Position numbers and translations under genes: made by a program
Shown here: in pieces, positions 35,678 to 43,940 of the stretch
How positions within the stretch are numbered: position 1 is the first letter of the stretch
How the letters are laid out: the number at the start of each line of letters is the position of its first letter
The notes under the pieces: generated by a model
Told to the model about the DNA's origin: nothing
The model's input: only the letters and a program-made list of their open reading frames with translations
The model's database searches: none
Assembly: GCF_041240605.1 (NCBI RefSeq)
Contig: NZ_CP162487.1
Location: 751,001-815,000, forward strand
DNA from: Xanthomonas sp. DAR 80977
GTDB lineage: Bacteria; Pseudomonadota; Gammaproteobacteria; Xanthomonadales; Xanthomonadaceae
Reading direction: 5' to 3'
Length of the DNA stretch: 64,000 nt

Positions 35678-37954
35678 ATGAATCCCGTCCATTTCCTGCG
35701 CCGCCGCGTCGCCAACCTGCCGATGGCACGCAAGTTCGTCGTGCTGTGCACCTTGCTGGCCATCGGCGTGATCCTGCTCGCGGTCGCCGCCGCGCGCCTG
35801 CAATACCTGGACCTGGTGGCTGCGCGCAAGCAGACCGTGAAGACCCAGATCGACATGGGCATGAGCGTCATCGAACACTATGCCGCCATGGCCAAGCGCG
35901 GCGAGCTCACCGAGGCGCAAGCCCAGGAAGCGGCCAAGTCGGCGCTGGCCGACATGAAGACCAACGGCGGCGTGGATTACTTCTTCATGCTCGACCCGCA
36001 GATGCGCATCGTGATGCATCCCAAGCGCAAGGTCGGCACCGACATGAGCGACTACAAGAGCGATGCCGGCGAATACGTGTACCGCGACATCCGCACCGCG
36101 GTGACCAGCGGCGACGGCTTCAGCTACTACAGCGCGCCCAAGCCGGGCAAGAAGGAACAGCTGCCGAAGATCAGCTACGCCAAGCTGTACCCGCAGTGGA
36201 ACTGGGTGCTGGTGATGGGCGTGTACGCCGAGGACATCCAGGTCGAGGCGCTGGGCTTCACCAAGATCCTGACCCTGATCGGCGCGGCCCTGGTCGGCCT
36301 GGTGGTCGGGCTGTGCTGGCTGATCGCCAGCGCCATCGTCACCCCGCTGCGCGCGGCCACGCGCACCGCCGAGGCGATCGCCTCGGGCCGCTTCGACAAC
36401 GCCATCAAGGTGGAGTCGCGCGACGAGACCGGGCAGCTGATGACCAGCATGCAGCAGATGCAGACCCAGTTGCAGCGCTTCAACGGCGAGATGCAGACGC
36501 TGGTGCGGCTGCAGCAGGGCGACGACATCAGCCACCGCATGCCGGAGGATTTCCCGGGCGATTACGGCACCCTGGCGCGCGGCATGAACACCGCGCTGTT
36601 CGAGCACCTGGACGCGATCATCGAGGCGATGGCGATCATGGGCGAATACGGCCGCGGCGACCTGCGCCGCGACATGCGCCGCCTGCCCGGGCAGCGCGCC
36701 GCGCTGCACGAGGCGCTGGATGCGGTGAAGGCCAACCTGTCGGCGATCAACAGCGACATCGCGCGCCTGGCCGATGCGGCGGCGCGCGGCGATTTCTCCG
36801 CGCGCGGCGAAGAGGCGCGCTACCAGTTCGCGTTCAAGGAAATGGTGGAAGCGCTGAACCGGCTGATGCGGCAGGCCGACAGCGGCCTGGCCGACGTGGG
36901 CCGGATCATGGGCGCGATCGCCGACGGCGACCTGTCGCAGCGCGTGGACGCAAGCTACGAGGGCGCCTTCGGCCAGCTGGCCGACGCCGCCAACCGCACC
37001 GCCGCGCAGCTGACCACGATCGTGCAGGGCATCCAGCGTTCGGCCGAGTCGATCAACACCGCCGCCGGCGAGATCGCCAGCGGCAACAGCGATTTGTCCG
37101 TGCGCACCGAGCAGCAGGCGGCGAGCCTGGAAGAGACCGCCGCGTCGATGGAAGAACTGACCTCCACGGTCAAGCAGAACGCCGACAGCGCGCGCCAGGC
37201 CAACCAGCTGGTGCTGGGCGCCGGCGAAGTGGCCGAGAGCGGCGGCCGCGTGGTCGAGGACGTGGTCACCACGATGGCCTCGATCAGCGCCGCGTCGGCG
37301 CGCATCGCCGACATCATCGGCGTGATCGACGGCATCGCGTTCCAGACCAACATCCTCGCGCTCAACGCCGCGGTGGAAGCCGCGCGCGCCGGCGAGCAGG
37401 GCCGCGGTTTCGCCGTGGTCGCCTCGGAAGTGCGCTCGCTGGCGCAGCGTTCGGCGGCGGCGGCCAAGGAGATCAAGACGCTGATCTCCGACTCGGTGCA
37501 GGAAGTGGAGCAGGGCTCGGCGCTGGTCGCGCGCGCCGGCACCACCATGGCCGAGGTGGTGACCTCGGTGAAGCGGGTCACCGACATCATGGCCGAGATC
37601 TCCGCGGCCAGCGCCGAGCAGAGTTCGGGCATCGAGCAGGTCAGCAAGACGGTGATGCAGCTGGACGAGACCACGCAGCAGAACGCGGCGCTGGTGGAGG
37701 AAGCCACCGCGGCGGCGAAGAGCATGGAAGACCAGGCCTCGGACCTGACCCGCGCGGTGGCGGTGTTCCGCCTCGCCGGCGGTGCGCAGCCGGTCGCGGC
37801 GGCCGTGTCGCGGCCGCTGCTGGCCAAGGCCGCGGTGCGCCCGGTCGCCGCCGCACGTGCGCCGGCCAAGAAGGCGCCGACGCCGGCCGCGCGGCCGCTC
37901 GCGCGCGGCAAGTCCGGCGCGCTGGCGGAAAGCGCGGAGTGGGAAGAGTTCTGA
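35678..37954 (+). CDS. methyl-accepting chemotaxis protein with single Cache domain
   Basis: A 758-aa chemoreceptor. Helix 1 (residues 20-42) and helix 2 (196-217) bracket a periplasmic sCache domain ([39 protein letters not shown]). A HAMP domain follows, then further HAMP-like units ([40 protein letters not shown]). The signalling tip carries the conserved hairpin [20 protein letters not shown]. After an Ala/Pro-rich tail the protein ends in EWEEF, an xWxxF pentapeptide that tethers CheR and CheB in full-length receptors. The ligand is unknown; sCache domains often bind small carboxylates. A sigma-28-like promoter sits just upstream. Confidence 0.92.
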   Translation: MNPVHFLRRRVANLPMARKFVVLCTLLAIGVILLAVAAARLQYLDLVAARKQTVKTQIDMGMSVIEHYAAMAKRGELTEAQAQEAAKSALADMKTNGGVDYFFMLDPQMRIVMHPKRKVGTDMSDYKSDAGEYVYRDIRTAVTSGDGFSYYSAPKPGKKEQLPKISYAKLYPQWNWVLVMGVYAEDIQVEALGFTKILTLIGAALVGLVVGLCWLIASAIVTPLRAATRTAEAIASGRFDNAIKVESRDETGQLMTSMQQMQTQLQRFNGEMQTLVRLQQGDDISHRMPEDFPGDYGTLARGMNTALFEHLDAIIEAMAIMGEYGRGDLRRDMRRLPGQRAALHEALDAVKANLSAINSDIARLADAAARGDFSARGEEARYQFAFKEMVEALNRLMRQADSGLADVGRIMGAIADGDLSQRVDASYEGAFGQLADAANRTAAQLTTIVQGIQRSAESINTAAGEIASGNSDLSVRTEQQAASLEETAASMEELTSTVKQNADSARQANQLVLGAGEVAESGGRVVEDVVTTMASISAASARIADIIGVIDGIAFQTNILALNAAVEAARAGEQGRGFAVVASEVRSLAQRSAAAAKEIKTLISDSVQEVEQGSALVARAGTTMAEVVTSVKRVTDIMAEISAASAEQSSGIEQVSKTVMQLDETTQQNAALVEEATAAAKSMEDQASDLTRAVAVFRLAGGAQPVAAAVSRPLLAKAAVRPVAAARAPAKKAPTPAARPLARGKSGALAESAEWEEF

Positions 37955-37992
37955 GCCTGCGCCACGGCGGCAAACGACCTTGGGCTGGCAAC

Positions 37993-38020
37993 GACGCCGA
38001 TGCGGCAACGCATCGGCGTC
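37993..38020 (+). terminator. rho-independent-type hairpin after the chemoreceptor gene
   Basis: Perfect 11-bp arms GACGCCGATGC and GCATCGGCGTC enclose the loop GGCAAC, starting 38 bp past the chemoreceptor stop. The following TCCGTTTCCGTGTT is moderately T-rich. It likely ends the receptor transcript. Confidence 0.65.
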
Positions 38021-38278
38021 TCCGTTTCCGTGTTGGCCGCTGTTGGCGGCCGCGGTGTCATGTCGCGCCGCGCGCGACGCGAGGCGATCCAGCGCGCCCG
38101 ATCAAGGCGCTCCCACATTAGTTTGCGTCAGGCCGGCCGTGTGTCTGCTGGAAGCACCGCAACGGTCCTCATGCGGCCTAGGCGTTGCGTCGTGCGATCC
38201 AGCTGCGAGGCGCCACGTGGCTGCTCCGCGCTCGCATCTGCCACACTGCGCGGCCCCGCTCAAGGAAGGACTTGCCTG

Positions 38279-38743
38279 ATGCCTCTTCGTGTCCTCGCTG
38301 CCATGCTCGCCGTATCCGGTTCCGTCGCCGCTGCGCAGGACCCGCCTGCCCCCGCACCTGAGGTCGCCCCGCCGCTGACCCATGCCGAGTTCGCCGGTGG
38401 CGCGGTGCAGTTGGGCGAGCGCGGCGGCCGCTGTGCCCTGTTGCGCGGCGGGATCGAACTGCTGGCGCTGGCGATTCCGGCGCCGTGCGGGTTCAGCCCC
38501 GACCGCCACGGCGGGGTGCGCATCGAGCCGTTCAATCGCGGCAGCCGCATCGTGCTGATCGAGCACATACGTCCGGATCCGCAACAGGCGCTGCATGGCG
38601 CCAGCGGCCCGGCCTGTATTCGCGAAGCGCAAGCGGTGCGCGACATCGGCGGCGTGTTGGAGGCCGGCAGCGTGATCGGTTCGGCCGGCTGCGATCGCGG
38701 TCCCACCGACCAGAAGATGTTCGTCGCCGGGTTCCGTTGGTGA
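38279..38743 (+). CDS. hypothetical secreted protein
   Basis: A 154-aa protein with a Sec signal peptide (MPLRVLAAMLAVSGSVAAAQ) and no family I recognise. The mature part is Pro-rich at first (DPPAPAPEVAPPLTH), then a small beta-rich domain with four Cys (RCALL, PCGF, ACIRE, GCDRG) that could form two disulfides in the periplasm. The ATG at 38279 has AAGGAAGGA upstream; in-frame codons before it do not add signal features. It converges on the SRAP gene, with 37 bp between ends. Confidence 0.68.
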   Translation: MPLRVLAAMLAVSGSVAAAQDPPAPAPEVAPPLTHAEFAGGAVQLGERGGRCALLRGGIELLALAIPAPCGFSPDRHGGVRIEPFNRGSRIVLIEHIRPDPQQALHGASGPACIREAQAVRDIGGVLEAGSVIGSAGCDRGPTDQKMFVAGFRW

Positions 38744-38780
38744 CGGCGTGGCACGCGGCGCGCTCGCGCCGGCGTGCCGG

Positions 38781-39506
38781 TCACGCGCCGTCGTCGTCCT
38801 CGTCTTCTTCCGCATCGGCGCCATCGCCTTGCCATGCGGCGGCGGCATTCACCGGCTCCAGCAAGGTGTAGTCGTTGCGCTCGCGGCGCTGGTAGGCCGG
38901 CGACACCGGATAGGCCGCCAGCGTCGGCTGCGGCGCGCGTGCCAGGAACGCGGTGGGGAACAGGCGCGGCCCGCGCAGCCAGCTGCGCCAGCGGTCGCCG
39001 CCGAGGAAGATCGGTCCGTCCGCGGTCAGCGGCGCGGGAATCGCCGGGTTGGCATGGGTCAGCACGCTGAAGCTGAGCAGCGCCGGTTCGCCGCGTTCCC
39101 AGCGTTCCCACAGCCCCGCCGCCAGCAGCACCTCGCCCTCTGCATGGTGGATGTAATAGGGCTGCGCCGGTTTGCGGCTGCGGTCCCACTTGTAGTAGCC
39201 GGACAGCGGGATCACGCAGTGCTGGCTCTTCCACGGCGCGGCGAAGATGCGGCTGCGCGCGGCGCGTTCCAGCCGCGCGGTGACGGTGGTGTAGGGCGTG
39301 TCCGCGGTCTTCGACCAGCGCGGCACGATGCCCCATTGCAGGCGCTCCACCTGCGCGGCGCCGTCGCGGCACAGGATCGCCGTGGCGATGTCGCCCTTGC
39401 CCAGGTTGTAGTGGTCCGGGTACGCCGCAAGTGTCGCACGCAGCGACGCGTCCAACTGCGCGGGCAGGGCGTCCTCGATGCCGAAGGCCTGTACGAAACG
39501 TCTCAT
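38781..39506 (-). CDS. SRAP (YedK/HMCES-fold) protein with degenerate active site
   Basis: A 241-aa member of the SOS-response-associated peptidase fold, recognised by LQWGIVPRWSK, the WKSQHCVIPLSGYYKWDR core, and FLGGDRWRSWL. In active members Cys2 (MCGR start), Asn75, Glu105 (GFYEW) and His160 (IHxRMP) crosslink to abasic DNA. Here the start is MRRF, NAR becomes TAR, GFYEW becomes GYYKW and the H-containing segment reads LTADGP, so all four positions are altered. The C-terminus is strongly acidic (DAEEDEDDDGA). It probably still has the DNA-binding fold but cannot do the known thiazolidine chemistry. Confidence 0.85.
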   Translation of the reverse strand: MRRFVQAFGIEDALPAQLDASLRATLAAYPDHYNLGKGDIATAILCRDGAAQVERLQWGIVPRWSKTADTPYTTVTARLERAARSRIFAAPWKSQHCVIPLSGYYKWDRSRKPAQPYYIHHAEGEVLLAAGLWERWERGEPALLSFSVLTHANPAIPAPLTADGPIFLGGDRWRSWLRGPRLFPTAFLARAPQPTLAAYPVSPAYQRRERNDYTLLEPVNAAAAWQGDGADAEEDEDDDGA

Positions 39507-39723
39507 CGGTCTCTCGCGTTGCGTGTTTGCAGCTTAGGGCGCACGGCGGGCAAGCGCGGGTGAAGAAGTGTGGGCGCGCCGCGATGCGCGCGCATGCGCT
39601 TGGCGACGGCGTCGTCGCCGCTGACGGTTTCTTCATCCGTTCTTCCCGCGCGCGCTCGCATATTCCTCGCCCGATATCCGCGATCGCACGATCGTGCGTA
39701 GCGCAGGAGGGAGGCAATCGCTC

Positions 39724-40365
39724 ATGTTCTGGAAACGCAATGGCCTGTCGCTGGTGCTGTTGGGGCTGACCCTGCTGTTCATGGCCGGCCAGGCGCTCAG
39801 CGGCCATCTCGCCTACAACGACGAACTGCGCCAGCAGGGACTGGCGCCGCTGATGTTCTGGGACTACCTGCACAGCGGCCATTTCGTCGGTGCGCTGTTC
39901 GAGAACTGGGAAAGCGAATTCCTGCAGATGGGCATGTATGTGGTGCTGACGGTGAAGCTGCGGCAGTGGGGCTCGGCCGAATCGCGGCCGCTGTCGCCCG
40001 AGCAGGAAGACGACAGCGTCGCGCCTGGCACGCCGCCGTGGCCGGTGCGTGCCGGCGGCATCTGGCTGTGGCTGTACGAACGCTCGCTGGCCCTGGCGTT
40101 CGGCCTGCTGTTCCTGACCAGCTTCGTGCTGCATGCGCTGGGCAGCTGGCGGCACGAACTGGCCGAGCGGGCGATGCAACGGCTGCCGGGGATCTCGCTT
40201 TTCGAGCACGCGACCGGCGCGCAGTTCTGGTTCGAGTCGATGCAGAACTGGCAGAGCGAGTTCCTGGCCGTGTTCGCGCTGGTGGTGCTGACCATCTGGC
40301 TGCGGCAGAAGGATTCGCCGCAATCCAAACCGGTGCATGCACCGCACACGCAGACCGGCGATTGA
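39724..40365 (+). CDS. DUF6766 family membrane protein
   Basis: A 213-aa inner-membrane protein with about four helices. It appears to be an internal duplication: ENWESEFLQMGMYVVLTVKL near residue 60 is repeated as QNWQSEFLAVFALVVLTIWL near residue 178, each preceded by a helix and a His-containing loop (SGHF; ATGAQFWFE). This matches the DUF6766 pattern (NWQSEF-Q motif). Function is unknown. ATG 39724 has a good GGAGG 13-15 nt upstream; a GTG at 39694 would add ten residues without benefit. Confidence 0.8.
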   Translation: MFWKRNGLSLVLLGLTLLFMAGQALSGHLAYNDELRQQGLAPLMFWDYLHSGHFVGALFENWESEFLQMGMYVVLTVKLRQWGSAESRPLSPEQEDDSVAPGTPPWPVRAGGIWLWLYERSLALAFGLLFLTSFVLHALGSWRHELAERAMQRLPGISLFEHATGAQFWFESMQNWQSEFLAVFALVVLTIWLRQKDSPQSKPVHAPHTQTGD

Positions 40366-40508
40366 GCGGGCGTGGCTGCCGAGCCTGCTGCGTTCCGAGG
40401 CGACGGCGTATCCGTGCGCTGCTGGAGTGCGCCACACGCGCATAGCCGACACGAGCGAGCTGGCGTATCGAGTTGGAAACAGCTTCGATTCCGATGATGT
40501 TAGATATT

Positions 40509-40574
40509 GCAGGAGCGACTGCAGTCGCGACAGGACGCTATCGAAGTGCCTGTCGCGACTGAAGTCGCTCCTAC
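40509..40574. repeat. inverted pair of Xanthomonas GGAGCGACT repeats
   Basis: The left arm (40509-40534, core GGAGCGACTGCAGTCGCGAC) and right arm (40549-40574) are near-perfect reverse complements 26 bp long, separated by 14 bp. Each arm is itself a common short repeat of this family, a relative of which recurs alone at 56107. Transcribed RNA would form a long stem. It lies 145 bp after the DUF6766 gene and before the catalase terminator region. Confidence 0.75.
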
Positions 40575-40620
40575 AAGTGCCCACACCGCGGGCGTGTCCC
40601 GGTCGGGTCCTGGCGAATCT

Positions 40621-40645
40621 GCAGCGGCGAAGGACTCGCCGCTGC
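40621..40645 (-). terminator. hairpin downstream of the manganese catalase gene
   Basis: Perfect 10-bp arms GCAGCGGCGA and TCGCCGCTGC around AGGAC, 11 bp beyond the catalase stop. There is no T run, so it is either a weak terminator or a 3'-end-protecting stem. Confidence 0.45.
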
Positions 40646-40656
40646 GGACCGTGCGA

Positions 40657-41559
40657 TCACAGCGTGATGTTGCCCTTGGTCGAGCCGGCGCCCGGACCCG
40701 CGCCCAGGTCGGCGCCGGTGGTCGGGTCGCTGTCCGGTTGCGACAGCGTGCGTGCCGCCAGCGCCAGCAACGCGCTTTCCTCGGTCTCGCTGAGGCCGAC
40801 GCTGGCCATGCCGCTGCCGCCGTCCACCGCCACCTGGCGGTTGCGGTCGGAGACCTTCTGCCACTGGCTGCCGCTGTTCCATGGGCCGTTGACGTCGCCG
40901 TCGCCCTGCGACATGTCGTAGAACGTGTCGGTGAACGCCGGATCGCCCGGCAGCTTGCCCGACGGGAAGTTCGGCTCGATCGCGTACAGCGCCTTCTCGA
41001 ACGACTTCTGGTGCGCCACTTCGCGCGTCATCAGGAAGGTCAGCGCATCGACGATGCCCGGATCGTCGGTGACGTTGATCAGGCGCTCGTAGACGATCTT
41101 CGCGCGCGCCTCGGCGGCGATGTTGGAGCGCAGGTCGGCAGTGGGTTCGCCGATGGAATCCACATAGGCGGCATTCCAGGGAACGCCACTGGAATTGACC
41201 AGCGCCGGGCCGCCGCCATACAGGATCTGCTGGGTCTGGCTGGTGTTGTTGTTCATGGTCAGGTCGCGCATGTCCTCGACCTCGGCCATGCCCTCGGATA
41301 ACACCGCCTTCGGTCCCTGGTTGAGCATGGCGATGATCGAACCGATGATCTCCAGGTGGCTCAGTTCCTCGGTGGCGATGTCGTAGAGCAGGTCCTTGCG
41401 GCCCGGATCGACCTCGCCGATGGCCTGGGTGAAATAGCGCATGGCCGCGGCCAGTTCGCCTTGCGGCCCGCCGAACTGCTCGAGCATCAGCGAGGCCAGG
41501 GCGGGATTGGGCCGGGCCACGCGAACCGTGTACATCAGCCGTTTGTTGTGCATGAACAT
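40657..41559 (-). CDS. manganese catalase family protein
   Basis: A 300-aa ferritin-fold dimanganese catalase. Metal-ligand motifs are visible: IATEELSHLEIIG supplies Glu and His in one helix pair, and MTREVAHQKSFEKAL the second Glu-x-x-His. LNQGPKAVLSEGMAEVEDM and MNNNTSQTQQILYGGG are also family signatures. Such enzymes dismutate hydrogen peroxide and are often linked to DUF892 proteins. ATG 41559 has AGGAG at 6 nt; ATG 41553 lies two codons inside. Its neighbours on the same strand, two DUF892 ferritin-like proteins and an SDR, form a stress cluster. Confidence 0.9.
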   Translation of the reverse strand: MFMHNKRLMYTVRVARPNPALASLMLEQFGGPQGELAAAMRYFTQAIGEVDPGRKDLLYDIATEELSHLEIIGSIIAMLNQGPKAVLSEGMAEVEDMRDLTMNNNTSQTQQILYGGGPALVNSSGVPWNAAYVDSIGEPTADLRSNIAAEARAKIVYERLINVTDDPGIVDALTFLMTREVAHQKSFEKALYAIEPNFPSGKLPGDPAFTDTFYDMSQGDGDVNGPWNSGSQWQKVSDRNRQVAVDGGSGMASVGLSETEESALLALAARTLSQPDSDPTTGADLGAGPGAGSTKGNITL

Positions 41560-41590
41560 GAAAAGCTCCTGGAGTGCCGCCCACGGCAAT

Positions 41591-41665
41591 GCCACGACGA
41601 CAGCGCGTCGTGGCAGGGAGGAGGCGTCTGGGGGAAAGCCGCGGCGCCGAGGGGTGGCGCCGCGG
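41591..41665. repeat. two hairpins between DUF892 and catalase genes
   Basis: One stem has arms CCGCGGCGCC (41639-41648) and GGCGCCGCGG (41656-41665), 10 bp from the end of the DUF892 gene. The other has arms GCCACGACG (41591-41599) and CGTCGTGGC (41606-41614). Both are perfect. They separate the two genes and may stop or slow transcription, or adjust relative expression. Confidence 0.5.
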
Positions 41666-41674
41666 TGGAACGGA

Positions 41675-42181
41675 TCAGGCCGCCTTGCGCTTCTGCGCGG
41701 CCTCTTGGTTGCCGCCCTGCTCGGCGAGCAGGGTCAGTTTTTCGTCGGTGGATTTCTCTTCTTCCAGCGTTTCCAGCAGCAGCTTCAGCGCGTCGGTCTT
41801 GCCCAGCTGCTTTGCCATCGCGGCGAGCGTGCCGTAGGAGGCGATCTCGTAGTGTTCGACCTTCTGCGCGCCGCCGGTCAGCGCCGCATCGCGCACCGGG
41901 CCGGCCTCGATCGACTCGATCACTTCCTTGCCTTCTTCCACCAGGCCTTCCATGGCCGCGCATTTGATCCGCTTCAGGCGCAGGTCGAGTTTTTCCGCGA
42001 TCTGGTCGATCCGTTCGATCTGGCCCTGGGTCTCTTCCAGGTGCGCTTCGAAGGCCGCGCGCAAGGCCGGATTGGTGGCGGCGCGGGCCAGTTTCGGCAG
42101 CGCCTTGGTCAACTGCTTCTCCGCGCTGTAGATGTCGGACAGCTCGTGCAGGAACAGGTCGTCGATGGTCTTGATAGCCAT
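41675..42181 (-). CDS. DUF892 ferritin-like protein (YciE-like)
   Basis: A 168-aa cytoplasmic helical protein of the DUF892 family. It opens IDDLFLHELSDIYSAEKQLT, with the conserved E-L-x-D-x-Y-x-A-E metal motif. Later come FEAHLEETQGQIERIDQIAE and KVEHYEIASYGTLAAMAKQL, giving the four Glu/His ligand sites expected of a di-metal bundle. YciE/YciF-type proteins are stress-induced in several bacteria, but their reaction is unclear. The C-terminus is basic (EAAQKRKAA). It lies 50 bp downstream of the second ferritin-like gene and upstream of the catalase. Confidence 0.88.
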   Translation of the reverse strand: MAIKTIDDLFLHELSDIYSAEKQLTKALPKLARAATNPALRAAFEAHLEETQGQIERIDQIAEKLDLRLKRIKCAAMEGLVEEGKEVIESIEAGPVRDAALTGGAQKVEHYEIASYGTLAAMAKQLGKTDALKLLLETLEEEKSTDEKLTLLAEQGGNQEAAQKRKAA

Positions 42182-42231
42182 GTCGATGGATCTCCGTAGT
42201 TGGGTAGTGGTGGTGCAGGCGAGCAAACGGA

Positions 42232-42744
42232 CTAACGCTTGGCGGTCTGGCCTTCGGTCCGTTCGCGTTTCAGGAAAGCCAGGATCGTGGCTTCCTGGTG
42301 TTCGATCAGCCACTCGGCCATGGCGATTTCCTGGTCGAGGATGGCAGCGCAGATCTGGGCGATCTGGGTTTGCCCGGCTTCCTTGGCGGCGATGACCAGC
42401 GCGCGGTAGCTGGCCACCTCCATGTGTTCGAATGCGTAGCTGATGCCCAGGCTTTTCGCCACTTCGTCGCTCATCATCGCGTTGCCGGCGGCGTGCACCG
42501 TCGCCATCACGCTGGCCACGGCGCCCTTGAGCGTCGGCACCGAACCGTCCAGCAGTTCGATGCAGCGCTTCACCTGCTCGGACTGGTCGCGGGTCTCGGC
42601 GATATGCTCCTCGATGCGTGCTTTTAGCTCCGGGTAGTGTTCCAGGCGGCCGGCGGTGGCGGTGAGCATCGTGTTCGCCTCCTGCTCCATCGCATAGGCG
42701 TCCTGCAGCCATTTCAGCAAACGCTCGGGGTTGCTTCGGGTCAT
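42232..42744 (-). CDS. ferritin-like protein, DUF892/YciF-related
   Basis: A 170-aa four-helix bundle related to the DUF892 gene just downstream. It shows RLLKWLQDAYAMEQEANTML (with E in the A-x-E position), KARIEEHIAETRDQSEQVKR and FEHMEVASYRALVIAAKEAG, the paired E-x-x-H and E-x-x-S/Y pattern of the family. The two proteins differ enough to be separate subfamilies. ATG 42744 has GGAG at about 8 nt. It is the first of the DUF892 pair and likely co-transcribed with it and the catalase in a peroxide or desiccation response (inference). Confidence 0.85.
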   Translation of the reverse strand: MTRSNPERLLKWLQDAYAMEQEANTMLTATAGRLEHYPELKARIEEHIAETRDQSEQVKRCIELLDGSVPTLKGAVASVMATVHAAGNAMMSDEVAKSLGISYAFEHMEVASYRALVIAAKEAGQTQIAQICAAILDQEIAMAEWLIEHQEATILAFLKRERTEGQTAKR

Positions 42745-42947
42745 GTATGTCGCTCCAAAATGCGAGCGCGGCGGCTTCTGCTGCGCCGCGCGTGCGGTTG
42801 TCTTTCCCCTGTGCAACCCAAGCTAGACCGCTCCCCGTTAGTGCGGATGCAATGAACGGTGAACGCCTTGCGAGGAGCGCTGCGCATGCGCACACGCTGA
42901 ATACGTCGCCGCGCAATACGCCGCCGCGCGGCCGCGTGTGGCGGGTA

Positions 42948-43814
42948 CTACAGCGTGACCGCGCCACCGGCGATGGTGAGCAGCGTGCCGGAGGTGTAGC
43001 TGGACGTATCGGCGGCGAGCAGCACGTAGGCCGAGGCCAGTTCCGCCGGTTGCCCGGGCCGGCCGAACGGGGTCTGCGAGCCGAACTCCTTCACCGATTC
43101 TTCGTCCATGCCGGCGGGAATGAACGGGGTCCAGATCGGGCCGGGCAACACCGCGTTGACCCGGATCTTCTTGTCCGCCAGCAGCCCGGCCAGGCCGATG
43201 GTCAGGTTGGCCACCGCGCCCTTGGTGCTGGAGTAGGGCAGGATGTTCGGGGTCGGTTTCTTCGAGTTGACCGAGGCGGTGTTGATGATCGAACCGCCCT
43301 CGGGCATGTGCGGCACCGCCAGCTGCATCAGGTGGAACGGCGCGTGCACGTTGGTGGCGAAGGTCTTCTCCCACTCGTCGAGGGTGATCTCCTCGAAGCT
43401 GTGGAAATAGCGCTGGTAGGCGGCGTTGTTGACCAGCACGTCGAGTCCGCCGAAGCGCTCGACGACGCTGGCGACCAGCGCCTGCGCCTGCGCGCGGTCG
43501 CTGACGTCGCAGGGCTGCAGCAGCACGCGCACGCCGGCGGCCTCGATGAGTTTGCCGATGCGCTCGGCATCGTGCTGTTCGCTGGGCAGATAGGCGATGG
43601 CCACATCCGCGCCTTCGCGTGCATAGGCGATCGCCACCGCCGCGCCGATGCCGCTGTCGCCGCCGGTGATCAGCGTGCGCTTGCCCTGCAGCAGGCCGTG
43701 GCCGACGTAGCTGTCCTCGCCGTGGTCGGGTTTCGGATCCATCTTGTCGGTCAGGCCCGGGAACGACTGCTGCTGCGGCTTGAACGGCGGATAGGGATAG
43801 TTCGGGACTGGCAT
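42948..43814 (-). CDS. SDR family oxidoreductase (YghA-like)
   Basis: A 288-aa short-chain dehydrogenase. The N-terminal extension of about 45 residues (MPVPNYPYPPFKPQQQSFPG) is characteristic of the YghA/general-stress subgroup. The NADP site is LITGGDSGIGAAVAIAYARE. The catalytic set appears as NTASVNS and YSSTK, with NNAAYQ and the late PGPIWTPFIPAGM. The tail ends SGTLLTIAGGAVTL. The substrate is unknown; relatives accept various alcohols and aldehydes. ATG 43814, with AGGA at 8 nt, gives the subgroup's N-terminus. It lies near the DUF892 and catalase genes. Confidence 0.88.
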   Translation of the reverse strand: MPVPNYPYPPFKPQQQSFPGLTDKMDPKPDHGEDSYVGHGLLQGKRTLITGGDSGIGAAVAIAYAREGADVAIAYLPSEQHDAERIGKLIEAAGVRVLLQPCDVSDRAQAQALVASVVERFGGLDVLVNNAAYQRYFHSFEEITLDEWEKTFATNVHAPFHLMQLAVPHMPEGGSIINTASVNSKKPTPNILPYSSTKGAVANLTIGLAGLLADKKIRVNAVLPGPIWTPFIPAGMDEESVKEFGSQTPFGRPGQPAELASAYVLLAADTSSYTSGTLLTIAGGAVTL

Positions 43815-43940
43815 GACGAGGTCCTGCTTCGGGGGAAGCACCACCTTGCGCATGCGCGGGTAAAGGATCGGCCAAGATCGCGTCGTCGTCGCGTGTGCGG
43901 CGGCGCCAGCGCCTGCCGCTGCGGGCCTCGCCGCGCGGCG

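Noticed and set aside
38260..40584. A 774-codon minus-strand frame spanning the SRAP and DUF6766 genes
   Set aside because: It overlaps three well-supported genes and contains none of their motifs; it is a GC-driven chance frame.
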